The notes under the pieces were generated by a model that saw only the letters and a program-made list of their open reading frames with translations, did not search any database and was not told the DNA's origin. This document shows, piece after piece, positions 28,953 to 37,290 of a stretch of 64,000 nucleotides of DNA. Source of the DNA: Clostridia bacterium (GTDB lineage Bacteria; Bacillota; Clostridia; Christensenellales; CAG-1252). The first letter of the stretch is position 1, and each line of letters starts with the position of its first letter. The DNA is taken from positions 44,317-108,316 of the forward strand of contig JAFSWQ010000002.1 of the NCBI GenBank assembly GCA_017444385.1, read 5' to 3'. The translations under genes and the position numbers were made by a program.

Positions 28953-31502
28953 TCAGTCGGCTTTCAAAGCGTCGACCACGTTCTTCTTCGCAGCTAGCAA
29001 GGACGGAATAAAGCCGGATATTACCGCGAGGACTATGCTCAACCCGAGCAGCGACCCTGTCGCGACGGGACTTACTACCGCTAATCCGCCTATTGACGAG
29101 AACGCTTTTACTATCGCGCTCAACGCGGGGGCAAGCGCGTAAGTCAGTGCGATACCGAGTAATCCGCTCAACGCGCCGATTATCACGGTTTCCGCTATGA
29201 ATACGTTTAATATATCGGTGGCTCTCGCGCCGATACTTCTTAGTATACCTATCTCTCTCGTCCTTTCGGTGACCGAGTTACTCGTGATTATCGCTATCAT
29301 TATGGACGAAACCAATAAAGATATGGCCGCCACCGCAACGAGCGCCAACGTCGCTAAATTGGTTATGGTTTCAAGGTTATAGATGAACATTTCGGTAACG
29401 TCGAAGTATTTTACCTTGCCGTCGTGTTCGCTGTTCCATTTATCCAAATATTGAGTTATTTCTTGTTTACAAGTGAAATTTCTCGCGTAAATGTTGAAAT
29501 AAACGGGGGTGGTTTCCGCGCCGACGTACTTGTTGAACGCGGATAGATCTTTACCCGTCGTCAATAAACTCAATATCGCGGCAAGACCTTTTCCTTGAGG
29601 GTTTACGTTTTTAGCCATGGTTTCCGAGAACACGTTTTTAGCGCTGTTCGCCGCTAAAAGACGCTTTTGAGCCGCTGCTATTTTACTTTGGCTCGCTAAT
29701 TCGGTAACGTACTTCGCGAGTTCTGGCGTGTAACAGAAGTTACATTGAAGTGCGGGCATCGGGGCGGTCGGCTTTACCCTTAATATACCCACAACCGTAA
29801 GCGCCATACCTTTATTGAGGTAAAGGTCTTCCAAAGCGGTATCGTCGGGAAGCGAATACTCCGTATCTTCATCGGTAGCGTTCACAAAATAGTCGTCGTT
29901 CGGTATGAGTTTCAAAGTATATCCTACTATTTTCGAGAAGTCCAAAGCGGTATATGAATTACCTTTTTCGTCTGTTTTTTCAACGCCGCCGTAAGCTTCG
30001 TCGTAATAGCCGAACTGGTTCAAAAATCTATACGATACCTCGTTGCTTTCATTGACTACGAGGACGATCTCGCTCTTGTCGGTGGGATACTTCCCGTAAA
30101 GAACGTCGTAATACTTTTCCATATATCCGCTTCCAATGAGCTGGTTCCAACCCGTAGTTTCCAAGGACGAATTTCCTAAAACGTTACCCGCCATAGTGGA
30201 AATATTCGTGGATTTGTAAGGGGACGGGGAAACGTCGTCGTAGTAATCAAGGAACTTATTATACGCTATGATATTCATACGCGTTCCGTAGTATTCGTGT
30301 AAGGATAAATAGGTCGAAGAGGGAAGAGCGTGCAGGTATTCCACGAATTCGGGGGTTACCTCGTTGAATTTAAGGCTATCCGCCATAGTGTTCAGCATTT
30401 GATCGACGGTAGATTTACCGCTTGCTTCCTCAACAAGACGCGCTTCTGTTCCGTCGGGGAAGGTTCCGCTCACGCCGCTTCCCTTGCTGAACGTCTCGAA
30501 TAGTTGAGTCATAACGTCGTAGTCCATACTGTATTCGTAAACGCCTATGGGTACGGACGCAAGCATAGTGGTTTTCATATTATCCATCCAAACGTTTATG
30601 CCGTTGCTTAACGCTAAGACGAGCCCCATACCTATAATACCTATGCTTCCCGCTATCGTAGTGAGCATGGTACGGCGGAGTTTGGAAATAAGGTTTTTCC
30701 AACTCAAATTCATCGCCGTTATCCATTTCATCTTGGTATATTTGAAAGGGGCGTTGGGATTCTTCTTTAATCTCGGCAATTTTTCGCGTTTTTTATCCGA
30801 TGGCGTTTCCTCCTCGTTTTCGCCTTCGAAAGGGGCGGAATCGTTGATAATAAGCCCGTCTTTGACGTTTATTATTCTCGTAGAATATCTTTCGGCAAGA
30901 TCTTCGTTATGCGTTACCATGATGACGAGTTTTTCTTCGGATACCTCTTTAAGCACTTGCATAACTTGTTCGCCGAGTTCGCTGTCCAACGCACCAGTGG
31001 GTTCGTCCGCAAGGATTATCGACGGATCGTTCACCAGTGCGCGCGCTATCGAAACGCGTTGCATTTGCCCGCCCGAGAGTTGATGGGGTTTCTTATGGAT
31101 ATGCTCTTCCATGTGTACCTTTTTCAACGCTTCGAGCGCTTTTTCCGAACATTCGTTATGGTTGTAACCGCTAAGATTCAAAGCGAGTTCGACGTTTTTC
31201 AAAACGGTAAGATGGGGTATAAGATTGTAGGATTGGAAAACGAAACCTATTTCCGAGTTTCTATACGCGTCCCAGTATTCGTCCGTAAAAGCTTTCGTGG
31301 AAATACCGTTTATAATGAGGTCGCCCGACGTGTATCTGTCGAGCCCGCCGATTATGTTCAACATCGTGGTTTTTCCGCATCCCGAAGGTCCTAATATGGC
31401 GGCGAATTCCTTTTTGCGGAAGCTCACCGAAACGCCTTTCAATGCGTGTACGAGAGAATTATTCATCTCGTAATCTTTTTTAATATCTATCAGTTTTAAC
31501 AT
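28953..31502 (-). CDS. ABC transporter, fused ATPase and FtsX-type permease (MacB-like)
   Basis: The 849-residue protein has an N-terminal ATPase domain (about 1-225) of the MacB/LolD class: GPSGCGKTT, FVFQSYNLIPHLT, LSGGQMQRVSIARAL, ILADEPTGALD and VTHNEDLAERY. A charged linker follows, then a transmembrane helix near residue 285, an extracellular domain of about 400 residues, and three C-terminal helices with the FtsX signature (TERTREIGILRSIGARATDI). In single-membrane bacteria such fusions export peptides or antimicrobials or work in cell-envelope stress; no membrane fusion protein or two-component system is adjacent. The substrate is unknown. The gene has its own promoter and a short 5' UTR. 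Confidence 0.92.
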   Translation of the reverse strand: MLKLIDIKKDYEMNNSLVHALKGVSVSFRKKEFAAILGPSGCGKTTMLNIIGGLDRYTSGDLIINGISTKAFTDEYWDAYRNSEIGFVFQSYNLIPHLTVLKNVELALNLSGYNHNECSEKALEALKKVHMEEHIHKKPHQLSGGQMQRVSIARALVNDPSIILADEPTGALDSELGEQVMQVLKEVSEEKLVIMVTHNEDLAERYSTRIINVKDGLIINDSAPFEGENEEETPSDKKREKLPRLKKNPNAPFKYTKMKWITAMNLSWKNLISKLRRTMLTTIAGSIGIIGMGLVLALSNGINVWMDNMKTTMLASVPIGVYEYSMDYDVMTQLFETFSKGSGVSGTFPDGTEARLVEEASGKSTVDQMLNTMADSLKFNEVTPEFVEYLHALPSSTYLSLHEYYGTRMNIIAYNKFLDYYDDVSPSPYKSTNISTMAGNVLGNSSLETTGWNQLIGSGYMEKYYDVLYGKYPTDKSEIVLVVNESNEVSYRFLNQFGYYDEAYGGVEKTDEKGNSYTALDFSKIVGYTLKLIPNDDYFVNATDEDTEYSLPDDTALEDLYLNKGMALTVVGILRVKPTAPMPALQCNFCYTPELAKYVTELASQSKIAAAQKRLLAANSAKNVFSETMAKNVNPQGKGLAAILSLLTTGKDLSAFNKYVGAETTPVYFNIYARNFTCKQEITQYLDKWNSEHDGKVKYFDVTEMFIYNLETITNLATLALVAVAAISLLVSSIMIAIITSNSVTERTREIGILRSIGARATDILNVFIAETVIIGALSGLLGIALTYALAPALSAIVKAFSSIGGLAVVSPVATGSLLGLSIVLAVISGFIPSLLAAKKNVVDALKAD

Positions 31503-31591
31503 ACGTTTTTATTCCTTTTCTGAGTTTTTCGAGCAAATAAACAAAAATTACGCCGTTAGGACGATGTTTGTTCTTTGCGTTTTATATTAAC

Positions 31592-31620
31592 AGTATATTA
31601 ACTTTTGGCAATATAGTCAA
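31592..31620 (-). promoter_or_regulatory. Promoter of the MacB-like ABC gene
   Basis: On the minus strand TTGACT (31615-31620) and TATACT (31592-31597) are 17 bp apart, about 90 bp before the start codon. Confidence 0.75.
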
Positions 31621-31659
31621 GCAAAAACGACTGCCTATGAAAAAACGGTAATATATCGT

Positions 31660-31869
31660 TTACTTTACGGCGGTTACCTTGTAGCCTTGTTCTTCGACCG
31701 CTTTTTTAAGAATATCGCCGTCTAATTCAACTTTGCTCTTTACTATAGCCGTTCCTTTTTTGAGATCGACGTCGACCTTTTCGACGTTTTCAAGAGCGGC
31801 GAGGGCTTTTTCAACTCTTGCTTTGCAGTGTTCGCACATCATTCCTTCTACTGAAAGGGTTATTTTCAT
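31660..31869 (-). CDS. copZ: Putative CopZ copper chaperone made by internal initiation inside copA
   Basis: In frame within the 3' end of copA there is an ATG (31867-31869) preceded by AAAAGGAG with a 6-base gap, a near-ideal Shine-Dalgarno site. Translation from here gives a 69-residue protein, the usual length of CopZ, with the metal motif GMMCEHC and the HMA fold pattern ending in AVEEQGYKV. The ribosome may therefore make both a CopA-CopZ fusion and free CopZ. Independent production of CopZ is an inference from the site. Alternatively the two genes have only recently fused by loss of the copA stop, and the site is a relic. Confidence 0.65.
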   Translation of the reverse strand: MKITLSVEGMMCEHCKARVEKALAALENVEKVDVDLKKGTAIVKSKVELDGDILKKAVEEQGYKVTAVK

Positions 31870-34146
31870 ATAATTCTCCTTTTCTACATCCGATTTTACG
31901 TTCGAAATATCTATTATATCTTTATTTATCTTAATTCTATCTATATTCAATATATTAAGTCTTAACGCGTTAACAACTACGCAAAAGCTTGAAAGACTCA
32001 TAGCGAGCGCGCCGATCATAGGATTTAGCGTTACGCCCAAAGGCACGAAAACTCCGGCTGCGAGGGGTATGCCCAACGCGTTATAGAAAAACGCCCAAAA
32101 CAGGTTTTGTTTTATAACGCGTAGTATGCTTTTTGAGAGTTTCAAAGTCTTTACAACGTCGGATATCGAACTCGAAGTAAGTACGACGTCGGCGGCGTCT
32201 ATCGCCACGTCTGCGCCTCTTCCTACCGCGATACCTACGTCCGCTACCGTCAAAGAGGGCGCGTCGTTTATTCCGTCCCCTATCATCGCTACGTTACCGA
32301 TTTGCTGTAATTTGCGTAAGACGTCGGATTTATCGACGGGAAGTAACTCGGCGAACACCTTGTCTACTTTTACTTCTTCGCCTATCGCCGCAGCGGTTTT
32401 TTCGTTGTCGCCCGTAAGCATTACGGTAGCGACGCCGGCGTTTTTGAGAGCGGAAATAGTTTCTACCGCGTCTTCTTTCAAAACGTCCGCGACGATAACG
32501 AGTCCCAATAGTTTATTTGCCTTCGCGAAATATATAGGCGTACGCCCTTTTCTCGCTTCGTTATCGGCGATCTCTTTCAATTCGTTCACGTCAACTGAAT
32601 TGCTTTCCATTAACGCGAGATTTCCACCGAGAACGGTTTTTCCGTCAACGCTGCCTCTTACCCCGAAGCCTGTTATCGCTTGGAAGTCATCGACTTCGAT
32701 TTTTACCGTAGAAAGCGAGGCTATCGCGTTGGAAATAGGGTGTTCGCTCAAAGATTCTAACGACGCTGCAACTGTCAAAAGTTCGCTCTCGGTCGAGTTT
32801 TTCGCAGGAAACACAGCCGTAGCGACAGGTTTTCCTTGCGTAAGCGTTCCCGTTTTATCGAAGGCGACTATTCTTACTTTGGACGCGTTTTCCATTATTT
32901 CTGCGGTTTTATAGAGAATTCCGTTTTTCGCGCCTCTTCCACCGCCCGCCATTATCGCTACGGGGGTGGCGAGTCCCAACGCGCAAGGGCAACTTATAAC
33001 GAGGACGCTTATTGCTCTTGCTAGCGCGAATTCAACGTCCTTTCTTATAATTCCCCAAACTATCGCGGTAACGAGCGCGATACCTAAGACTACGGGTACG
33101 AATACGCCCGCGACTTTATCGGCGATACGGGCGATAGGCGCTTTGCCCGCGCTTGCCTCTTTTACGGTTTCGATTATTTTGCTGAAATTGGTTTCGCTGC
33201 CGACTTTTACCGCTTTGCATACTATAGCCCCGAATAGGTTTAGCGTGGCGGCGTTTACCGAGTTGCCCTCGTTTTTATCCACGGGCATACTTTCGCCGGT
33301 TAACGCGGATTCGTCCACCGAACTCGAACCTTTTACTACCACGGCGTCGGCAGGTATCGCCGCGCCCGGCTTTACTATAAACATATCCCCAACTTTCAAT
33401 TCGTCGATACCGATCTCTTTTTCGCCGTCGTCGGTAAGCAATAACGCTTTTTGCGGAGCGAGGTCAATGAGCGAATTGATCGCGGAAGCGGTTTTTCCTT
33501 TGCTTTTCGCTTCGAGAAGTTTGCCTACGCTTATCAACGTGAGTATCATAGCCGACGTTTCGAAATAGAGAGAATGAAGGTATTCGTGGGGATGTTCCGC
33601 GCCGGTCATTATGAACAAGATTATTGTACTGTAAACGAATGCTACGCCGCTACCCAAAGATACCAATGTGTCCATATTCGGTGAAAGATGGATAGCCGCT
33701 TTACCCCCTCTTACGAAGAAACCGCCGTTCAATAATAGCACGATTAACGCGAGGATAAATTGAAGAAGAGCGAGAGTTACGGGATTTTCAAGAAATGCGG
33801 GGAGAGGCGCCGAAAACATATTTCGGAACATACATAAATACGTCAAAACGACCGTGAAAACTATGGATATAACGAGAGTTATTATACGCTTTTTATATCC
33901 GTCTTCTTTTACCTCTTCGTTTTCTTTCGCTTTTCCTTCTACGCTTGCCGAGTAGCCCGCGTCGGATACCGCTTTGCAAATGATCTCTTTCGTTGCGGGC
34001 GTGGCGAATTCGACTGTCATGGAGTTCAACAAAAGGTTGACCTCGGCTTTTTCTACGCCTTCCACCGAGTTCACCGCTTTTTCCACCCTCGCGCTACAAG
34101 CCGCGCAGGTCATTCCTTTTACGTCGAATTTACATTTTTCACTCAT
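31660..34146 (-). CDS. copA: Copper-exporting P1B-type ATPase fused to a C-terminal CopZ-like domain
   Basis: This 828-residue protein has an N-terminal heavy-metal domain with GMTCAACSA (residues 11-19), then the P1B ATPase core. Visible are the actuator TGES, the membrane metal site CPC in VISCPCALGLATP (near residue 386), the phosphorylation motif DKTGTLTQG (near 429), SEHP, GDGINDAP, and the last helices with FYNALGIPLAAG and MSLSSFCVVVNALRL, all typical of Cu+ exporters. Usual CopA proteins end shortly after that point. Here a linker of about 25 residues leads in frame to a second metal-binding domain with GMMCEHCKARVEKAL (about 770-785). This last part has its own ribosome binding site and start codon. 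No CsoR or CopY regulator is adjacent. Confidence 0.95.
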   Translation of the reverse strand: MSEKCKFDVKGMTCAACSARVEKAVNSVEGVEKAEVNLLLNSMTVEFATPATKEIICKAVSDAGYSASVEGKAKENEEVKEDGYKKRIITLVISIVFTVVLTYLCMFRNMFSAPLPAFLENPVTLALLQFILALIVLLLNGGFFVRGGKAAIHLSPNMDTLVSLGSGVAFVYSTIILFIMTGAEHPHEYLHSLYFETSAMILTLISVGKLLEAKSKGKTASAINSLIDLAPQKALLLTDDGEKEIGIDELKVGDMFIVKPGAAIPADAVVVKGSSSVDESALTGESMPVDKNEGNSVNAATLNLFGAIVCKAVKVGSETNFSKIIETVKEASAGKAPIARIADKVAGVFVPVVLGIALVTAIVWGIIRKDVEFALARAISVLVISCPCALGLATPVAIMAGGGRGAKNGILYKTAEIMENASKVRIVAFDKTGTLTQGKPVATAVFPAKNSTESELLTVAASLESLSEHPISNAIASLSTVKIEVDDFQAITGFGVRGSVDGKTVLGGNLALMESNSVDVNELKEIADNEARKGRTPIYFAKANKLLGLVIVADVLKEDAVETISALKNAGVATVMLTGDNEKTAAAIGEEVKVDKVFAELLPVDKSDVLRKLQQIGNVAMIGDGINDAPSLTVADVGIAVGRGADVAIDAADVVLTSSSISDVVKTLKLSKSILRVIKQNLFWAFFYNALGIPLAAGVFVPLGVTLNPMIGALAMSLSSFCVVVNALRLNILNIDRIKINKDIIDISNVKSDVEKENYMKITLSVEGMMCEHCKARVEKALAALENVEKVDVDLKKGTAIVKSKVELDGDILKKAVEEQGYKVTAVK

Positions 34147-34247
34147 AATATTATTGTATATTTCTAATACTTAAAAGTCAAGCGAACGCATTCCCTTGGC
34201 TCGTCATAAGAAAGACGAAAAAAATTTCGAAAAAGTCTTTTAAATAA

Positions 34248-34277
34248 TTGACTTTGAAAGAAAGAAAGTTTTATATT
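34248..34277 (+). promoter_or_regulatory. Promoter of the aromatic amino acid operon
   Basis: TTGACT (34248-34253) and TATATT (34272-34277) are 18 bp apart. Transcription would begin near 34284, just before the leader peptide's ribosome binding site (AGAGG at 34284-34288). Confidence 0.7.
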
Positions 34278-34294
34278 GAATATAGAGGTAGAAA

Positions 34295-34351
34295 ATGAAA
34301 CTGAACGGCTTTTATTTTTACGGATATTATTTCTTTGAACCGATATCTTAA
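34295..34351 (+). CDS. Phe/Tyr-rich leader peptide of the aromatic amino acid operon
   Basis: A short reading frame encodes MKLNGFYFYGYYFFEPIS, 18 residues with four Phe and four Tyr, all between codons 6 and 14. It has a ribosome binding site (AGAGG, six bases before the ATG) and ends in tandem stops (TAA-TAG). It lies between the promoter and the first gene of an operon that makes Phe and Tyr. This is the classical arrangement of an attenuation leader: ribosomes stall at the Phe/Tyr codons when charged tRNA is scarce. The peptide itself is not expected to have another function. Confidence 0.88.
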   Translation: MKLNGFYFYGYYFFEPIS

Positions 34352-34353
34352 TA

Positions 34354-34398
34354 GCGGTCGTTTCGTTTTATATAAACGTTGTAAGTAGTAGCGACCGT
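34354..34398 (+). promoter_or_regulatory. Antiterminator of the Phe/Tyr attenuator
   Basis: GCGGTCGTT (34354-34362) can pair with AGCGACCGT (34390-34398), nine pairs including wobbles, with a small nested hairpin CGTTT/AAACG (34364-34378). The left arm begins three bases after the leader peptide's stop. A ribosome finishing the peptide would cover it, while one stalled on the Phe/Tyr codons (34310-34336) would leave it free to block the terminator. A short 1:2-type pairing (ACCG 34339-34342 with CGGT 34355-34358) is also possible. Confidence 0.82.
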
Positions 34399-34417
34399 GT
34401 GAATCGGTCGCTTTTTT
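34390..34417 (+). terminator. Attenuator terminator before aroF
   Basis: AGCGACCG (34390-34397) pairs perfectly with CGGTCGCT (34405-34412), loop of seven, followed by six Ts. Its left arm is shared with the antiterminator, so the two structures exclude each other. Confidence 0.9.
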
Positions 34418-34436
34418 AAATTCGGAGAGGTAGATT

Positions 34437-35459
34437 ATGATCATAGTAGTAAAACAAAAACACGATCAAAAACAACTTGACAGACTTATCGAGTGGGTAA
34501 AATCCCAAGGTCTTGACGTAGATTTGAGTATAGGCGCTCATTCCACGGTTTTGGGTCTTATCGGCGATACGAGCAAAATAGATATCGATTTGGTGAACGC
34601 TTTGGATATCGTTGAAAGCGTAAAGCGAATTCAAGAGCCGTTCAAATGCGCCAATCGAAAATTCCACCCCGAAGACACCGTCGTCAAAGTGGGCGACGCG
34701 GTTTTCGGCGGAGGCAATTTCGTGCTCGTAGCGGGACCTTGCTCGGTAGAAAGCGAGGAACAAATAATAGGCATCGCTAAAGAGGTCAAAAAAGCGGGCG
34801 CGAAGGTTTTAAGAGGCGGCGCGTTCAAACCTCGTACTTCGCCCTATTCCTTCCAAGGACTACGCGGCAGCGGCATAGAACTTTTATTGAAAGCGAAAGC
34901 GGAAACCGGGCTTCCCATCGTCACCGAGGTAATGAGCGTATCTCAACTCGAACTCTTTGAAAACGTGGACATCATTCAAATAGGCGCGAGAAATATGCAA
35001 AACTTCGAACTTTTGAAGGAAGTAGGCAAATTACGAAAGCCTATACTTTTGAAGCGAGGTCTTGCCAACACGATAGAAGAGTGGCTTATGAGCGCGGAAT
35101 ACATCATGAGCGAAGGTAACAAAGACATAATTCTTTGCGAACGCGGAATAAGAACTTTCGAGACTGCGACGAGGAATACCCTCGACCTATCCGCCGTTCC
35201 CGTATTGAGGGAACTCACCCATTTGCCCGTGATAATCGATCCTTCTCATGCTTCGGGCGTGGCTCGCTTGGTGCCCCCTCTTTCGATGGCGGCGGCGGGC
35301 GTAGGCGCGGACGGGCTTATAATCGAAGTGCATAACGATCCTAAAAAAGCCCTTTGCGACGGCGCGCAATCCATAACGCCCGATCAATTCGCCGATTTGG
35401 CTAAGAGGGTAAACGCGATATTACCGTACGTTGATAAAAAACAAATAGAGGGAATATGA
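34437..35459 (+). CDS. aroF: 3-deoxy-7-phosphoheptulonate (DAHP) synthase, type I beta
   Basis: The 340-residue enzyme joins phosphoenolpyruvate and erythrose 4-phosphate, the first step of the shikimate pathway. Residues 1-70 match the ferredoxin-like regulatory domain found in Thermotoga-type enzymes, which mediates feedback inhibition. The catalytic barrel shows AGPCSVES (near 102), RGGAFKPRTSPYSFQG, TEVMS, IGARNMQNF, LLKRG, and DPSHASG near the C-terminus, with metal ligands Cys, His, Glu and Asp in place. A strong GGAGAGG site precedes the ATG. It is the first gene of the operon behind the attenuator and overlaps tyrA by 4 bp. Confidence 0.96.
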   Translation: MIIVVKQKHDQKQLDRLIEWVKSQGLDVDLSIGAHSTVLGLIGDTSKIDIDLVNALDIVESVKRIQEPFKCANRKFHPEDTVVKVGDAVFGGGNFVLVAGPCSVESEEQIIGIAKEVKKAGAKVLRGGAFKPRTSPYSFQGLRGSGIELLLKAKAETGLPIVTEVMSVSQLELFENVDIIQIGARNMQNFELLKEVGKLRKPILLKRGLANTIEEWLMSAEYIMSEGNKDIILCERGIRTFETATRNTLDLSAVPVLRELTHLPVIIDPSHASGVARLVPPLSMAAAGVGADGLIIEVHNDPKKALCDGAQSITPDQFADLAKRVNAILPYVDKKQIEGI

Positions 35460-36298
35460 AAATCGGAATAATCGGAATGGGGCTTATGGGCGCTTCTTTT
35501 GCCCGTACCCTAATAAAGAAAAACGCGGCGGAAGTTTACGCATACGACTTGGATCCCGCGGTAATGCTAAAAGCCGAACTGCTCGGAATAGAAAATCGCC
35601 TGACTTTAGATAACGTCGGCGAGTTGGATATGCTCGTCGTTTGTATTTTCCCGAAAGACGTTAAAGCGGCTTTGCTTCCATATCTGCCTAAACTTAAAAC
35701 GGGCGCGATAGTTATGGATTTTTGCGGTGTGAAAAGGGAAGTCGTTAAGGTTTTCGATGAATTCGCTTTATCTTACCCCGACGTCAAATTCGTAGGCGGT
35801 CATCCTATGGCTGGACGCGAATTCTCGGGTATCGAGCATTCTACCGTAAACCTCTACGAGCGGGCGAGCATGATCTTGGTTCCGGTTACCGAAGATATAT
35901 TCTTTTTGGATTATTTGAAAAACTTTTTCTTATCGTTGGGTTTCGGTAAAGTGGTCGTTACGACCGCCGAAAATCACGACAAGATGATAGCGTTCACTTC
36001 TCAATTATGCCACGTCGTTTCGAACAACTACATTAAAAACAAGTCCGCGTTATCGCACGACGGCTATTCGGCGGGTAGTTATAAAGATTTGACGAGAGTC
36101 GCGAGACTCAACCCCGTTATGTGGACGGAACTGATGATGAGTAACAACGATTTCATCCTCGAAGAATTGAACGAATTCATTACCCACCTTATCGCTTACA
36201 GGGACGCGCTACTTAACAAAGACGCCGAAGGCTTGAAGAAACTACTTGCCGAGGGTAACGAACTTAAATTGCAGATAGACGTGAGGAACAAACAATGA
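35456..36298 (+). CDS. tyrA: Prephenate dehydrogenase
   Basis: The 280-residue protein begins with the dinucleotide-binding motif GIIGMGLMGASFA and contains GGHPMAGREFSG with the catalytic His, followed by the helical dimerisation region (FTSQLCHVVSNNYI, SAGSYKDLTRVA). It oxidises prephenate to 4-hydroxyphenylpyruvate, the committed step to Tyr. There is no C-terminal ACT domain, so allosteric control by Tyr through that domain is absent. It overlaps both neighbours by 4 bp, so the operon is tightly coupled. Confidence 0.94.
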   Translation: MKIGIIGMGLMGASFARTLIKKNAAEVYAYDLDPAVMLKAELLGIENRLTLDNVGELDMLVVCIFPKDVKAALLPYLPKLKTGAIVMDFCGVKREVVKVFDEFALSYPDVKFVGGHPMAGREFSGIEHSTVNLYERASMILVPVTEDIFFLDYLKNFFLSLGFGKVVVTTAENHDKMIAFTSQLCHVVSNNYIKNKSALSHDGYSAGSYKDLTRVARLNPVMWTELMMSNNDFILEELNEFITHLIAYRDALLNKDAEGLKKLLAEGNELKLQIDVRNKQ

Positions 36299-37290
36299 CT
36301 ATAAGAGTAAAAGCGTCGAAAGAATACGACGTTTTCGTAAATAACGATTTGAACGCCTTAGCCGACTACGTTTTCGACGGCGAGAAGGTTGCCGTAATCA
36401 CCGACGAAAACGTGAACGCGTTATATCACGATTATTTTGCGGATTACTTCGTCGACAAAGAGGTTTTTACCTACGTCGTAAAAGCGGGCGAAGAGAGCAA
36501 AAGCGCGGCGGTCTATATCGATCTTCTTAATAAACTCGCTCGCGATGGTTTCAATAGGAAAGATCTCGTCGTGGCGTTCGGCGGCGGGGTAGTCGGCGAT
36601 CTCTCGGGATTCGTCGCTTCTACCTTTATGCGCGGTATTAAATTCATATCCGTTCCCACGACCCTTTTAGCCGACGTTGATTCATCGGTAGGGGGTAAGA
36701 CCGCTATCAACCTTGACGTTGGTAAAAATCTTTGCGGGACTTTTTATCAACCCGACGGCGTGTATATAAACGTTGAGTTTTTGAAGACGCTACCTTCTCG
36801 AGAGATAGCTTGCGGTAAAGGCGAAATAGCGAAGTATTCTCTTTTGCTCGGTGAAAAGATATCTCTCGAAAATATGAGCGATTGTATCGCTCGTTGTTTG
36901 AGGTATAAAAAAGAAATCGTCGAGAAGGACGAATTCGAGGGCGGGCTTCGCAAATTGCTCAACCTCGGTCATACTTTCGGGCACGCCGTAGAAAAGTATG
37001 AAAACTATTCTTTAAGTCACGGCGAATGCGTGGGCGTGGGTTTGCGTTACGCTTTGAAGATATCCCGAATTCTCAACGGCTTGACCGATGGAAACGTAAA
37101 GGCGGTTGAAGATATTCTCGATTATTACGGTTGTCCCGATAGAGATTATCCTTACGACGAGTTGTTATCCATCGTCAAACACGATAAGAAAGGAAACGCC
37201 TCGGGCGTCGATATGGTCTTGATAAACAAAGAATTGAAACCCATCGTGCAATTCGTTACCTTCGAACAATTAAAGGAGATATCTTTATGA
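36295..37290 (+). CDS. aroB: 3-dehydroquinate synthase
   Basis: The protein (331 aa) shows the NAD- and substrate-binding motifs GGGVVGDLSGFVASTFMRG and PTTLLADVDSSVGGKTAIN, GKNLCGTFYQP, and the zinc-binding NLGHTFGHAVE followed by SHGECVGVG. It converts DAHP to 3-dehydroquinate. It is slightly shorter than typical AroB (about 350-360) but all motifs are present. It overlaps tyrA and aroA by 4 bp each. Confidence 0.96.
   Translation: MTIRVKASKEYDVFVNNDLNALADYVFDGEKVAVITDENVNALYHDYFADYFVDKEVFTYVVKAGEESKSAAVYIDLLNKLARDGFNRKDLVVAFGGGVVGDLSGFVASTFMRGIKFISVPTTLLADVDSSVGGKTAINLDVGKNLCGTFYQPDGVYINVEFLKTLPSREIACGKGEIAKYSLLLGEKISLENMSDCIARCLRYKKEIVEKDEFEGGLRKLLNLGHTFGHAVEKYENYSLSHGECVGVGLRYALKISRILNGLTDGNVKAVEDILDYYGCPDRDYPYDELLSIVKHDKKGNASGVDMVLINKELKPIVQFVTFEQLKEISL

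Noticed and set aside
31640..31660. Weak hairpin AAACG/CGTTT with T-run after copA as a terminator
   Set aside because: Only five pairs with a loop of nine bases; too weak to list with confidence.
32126..32914. 262-codon plus-strand frame opposite copA
   Set aside because: Low-complexity Ser/Thr/Ala translation typical of an antisense shadow; copA on the other strand is unambiguous.
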